This document shows positions 4,807 to 5,135 of a DNA stretch of 5,135 bases, one piece after another. Made by a program: the position numbers and the translations under genes. Origin of the DNA: Bacillota bacterium (GTDB taxonomy: Bacteria > Bacillota > GCA-003054495 > Carboxydocellales > JAJZTU01); contig JAJZTU010000173.1 of assembly GCA_021848765.1 (NCBI GenBank), positions 2,294 through 7,428 on the forward strand, given 5' to 3'. Position 1 is the stretch's first letter. Every line of letters starts with the position of its first letter. The notes below the pieces were generated by a model. That model was not told where the DNA came from. It ran no database searches and was given only the letters and a program-made list of their open reading frames with translations.

Positions 4807-5135
4807 ATGATGCAAACAATGTCAGGTAGGGAACGGGTCTTAGCTGCTTTTAATAAGCTGCCGGTTGACCTGACCCCGGTGTTCAGTGTCTGCCAACATG
4901 CCACTTGGGACCAGATGGATAAGCTCCAAGTCTATTGGCCGGAGGCAAATAAAAAAGGTGGGGCTATGGCCGCCCTGGCTGCCGGTGGCTATACCATCTG
5001 TGATTTTGATGCTGTACGGGCGCCTTATTGCCAAACCTTTGAGGCAGAAGCTTTAGGGGCAGTACTCAAGGGGCTTGATGACAAAGGAGTACCCAGTGTT
5101 AATGAACACCCGTACAAAATTGGGGATGAACCCCG
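4807..5135 (+). CDS. MtaA/MtbA-type methylcobamide methyltransferase (UroD family), 5' part
   Basis: Only the first 109 residues are in the window; the frame is open at the right edge, and the family is usually around 340 aa. The N-terminus MSGRERVLAAFNKLPVDLTPV (5-25) is the typical opening of uroporphyrinogen decarboxylase-fold methyltransferases. HATWDQMDKLQVYWPEANKKGGAMAALA (31-58), AVRAPYCQTFEAEALGAVL (69-87) and PSVNEHPY (96-103) resemble MtaA/MtbA enzymes as I recall them. These zinc enzymes transfer a methyl group from a methylated corrinoid protein to coenzyme M in methanogens; bacterial homologues are thought to use tetrahydrofolate. The zinc ligands lie in the missing C-terminal part. 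The gene has its own predicted sigma-54 promoter and lies beside the pyl operon, whose product is used in methylamine methyltransferases, so a role in methylamine or betaine demethylation is likely. The exact substrate (MtaA, MtbA or a folate-directed type) cannot be told from this part. Confidence 0.85.
   Translation, partial: MMQTMSGRERVLAAFNKLPVDLTPVFSVCQHATWDQMDKLQVYWPEANKKGGAMAALAAGGYTICDFDAVRAPYCQTFEAEALGAVLKGLDDKGVPSVNEHPYKIGDEP

Overview
The window carries a complete bacterial pyrrolysine (Pyl, 22nd amino acid) cassette on the + strand. It holds the amber-suppressor tRNA gene pylT (104-175), the pyrrolysyl-tRNA synthetase split into two genes, pylSn (216-545) and pylSc (562-1395), and the three biosynthesis genes pylB (1433-2557), pylC (2517-3692) and pylD (3689-4564). 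After a 242-bp intergenic region, the 5' part of a MtaA/MtbA-type (UroD-fold) methylcobamide methyltransferase gene begins at 4807 and runs off the right edge.

The organism is most likely an anaerobic Firmicute of the Clostridia, perhaps a Desulfotomaculum/Desulfosporosinus/Desulfitobacterium-like member of the Peptococcaceae. The reasons are the split PylS (a bacterial trait; most methanogen enzymes are one chain), the strong purine-rich ribosome binding sites, GTG/ATG starts and the genomically encoded CCA. This is an inference from gene type, not a taxonomic assignment.

Layout: 1-103 has no confident gene and contains an 8-bp perfect inverted repeat just upstream of pylT. From pylT to pylD the genes are tightly packed: no recognisable terminator after pylT, 16 nt between pylSn and pylSc, a 41-nt pylB/pylC overlap and an ATGA pylC/pylD overlap. 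This suggests one transcription unit. Region 4565-4806 has two dyads, one a possible terminator, followed by a near-consensus sigma-54 (-24/-12) promoter embedded in a longer inverted repeat. A strong ribosome binding site then leads into the methyltransferase.

How the genes work together: PylB rearranges lysine to 3-methyl-D-ornithine, PylC ligates it to a second lysine, and PylD oxidises the product so that it cyclises to pyrrolysine. PylSc charges tRNA-Pyl with pyrrolysine, and PylSn provides the separate tRNA-binding domain. The tRNA then decodes in-frame UAG, typically in methylamine methyltransferases (MtmB/MtbB/MttB), none of which is visible here. The downstream MtaA/MtbA-like enzyme would take the methyl group from a corrinoid protein loaded by such a methyltransferase. 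Points to follow up are the U at the tRNA discriminator position, substitutions in the PylSc active-site region, and the sigma-54 promoter, which suggests that methyltransferase expression is controlled separately from the pyl genes.
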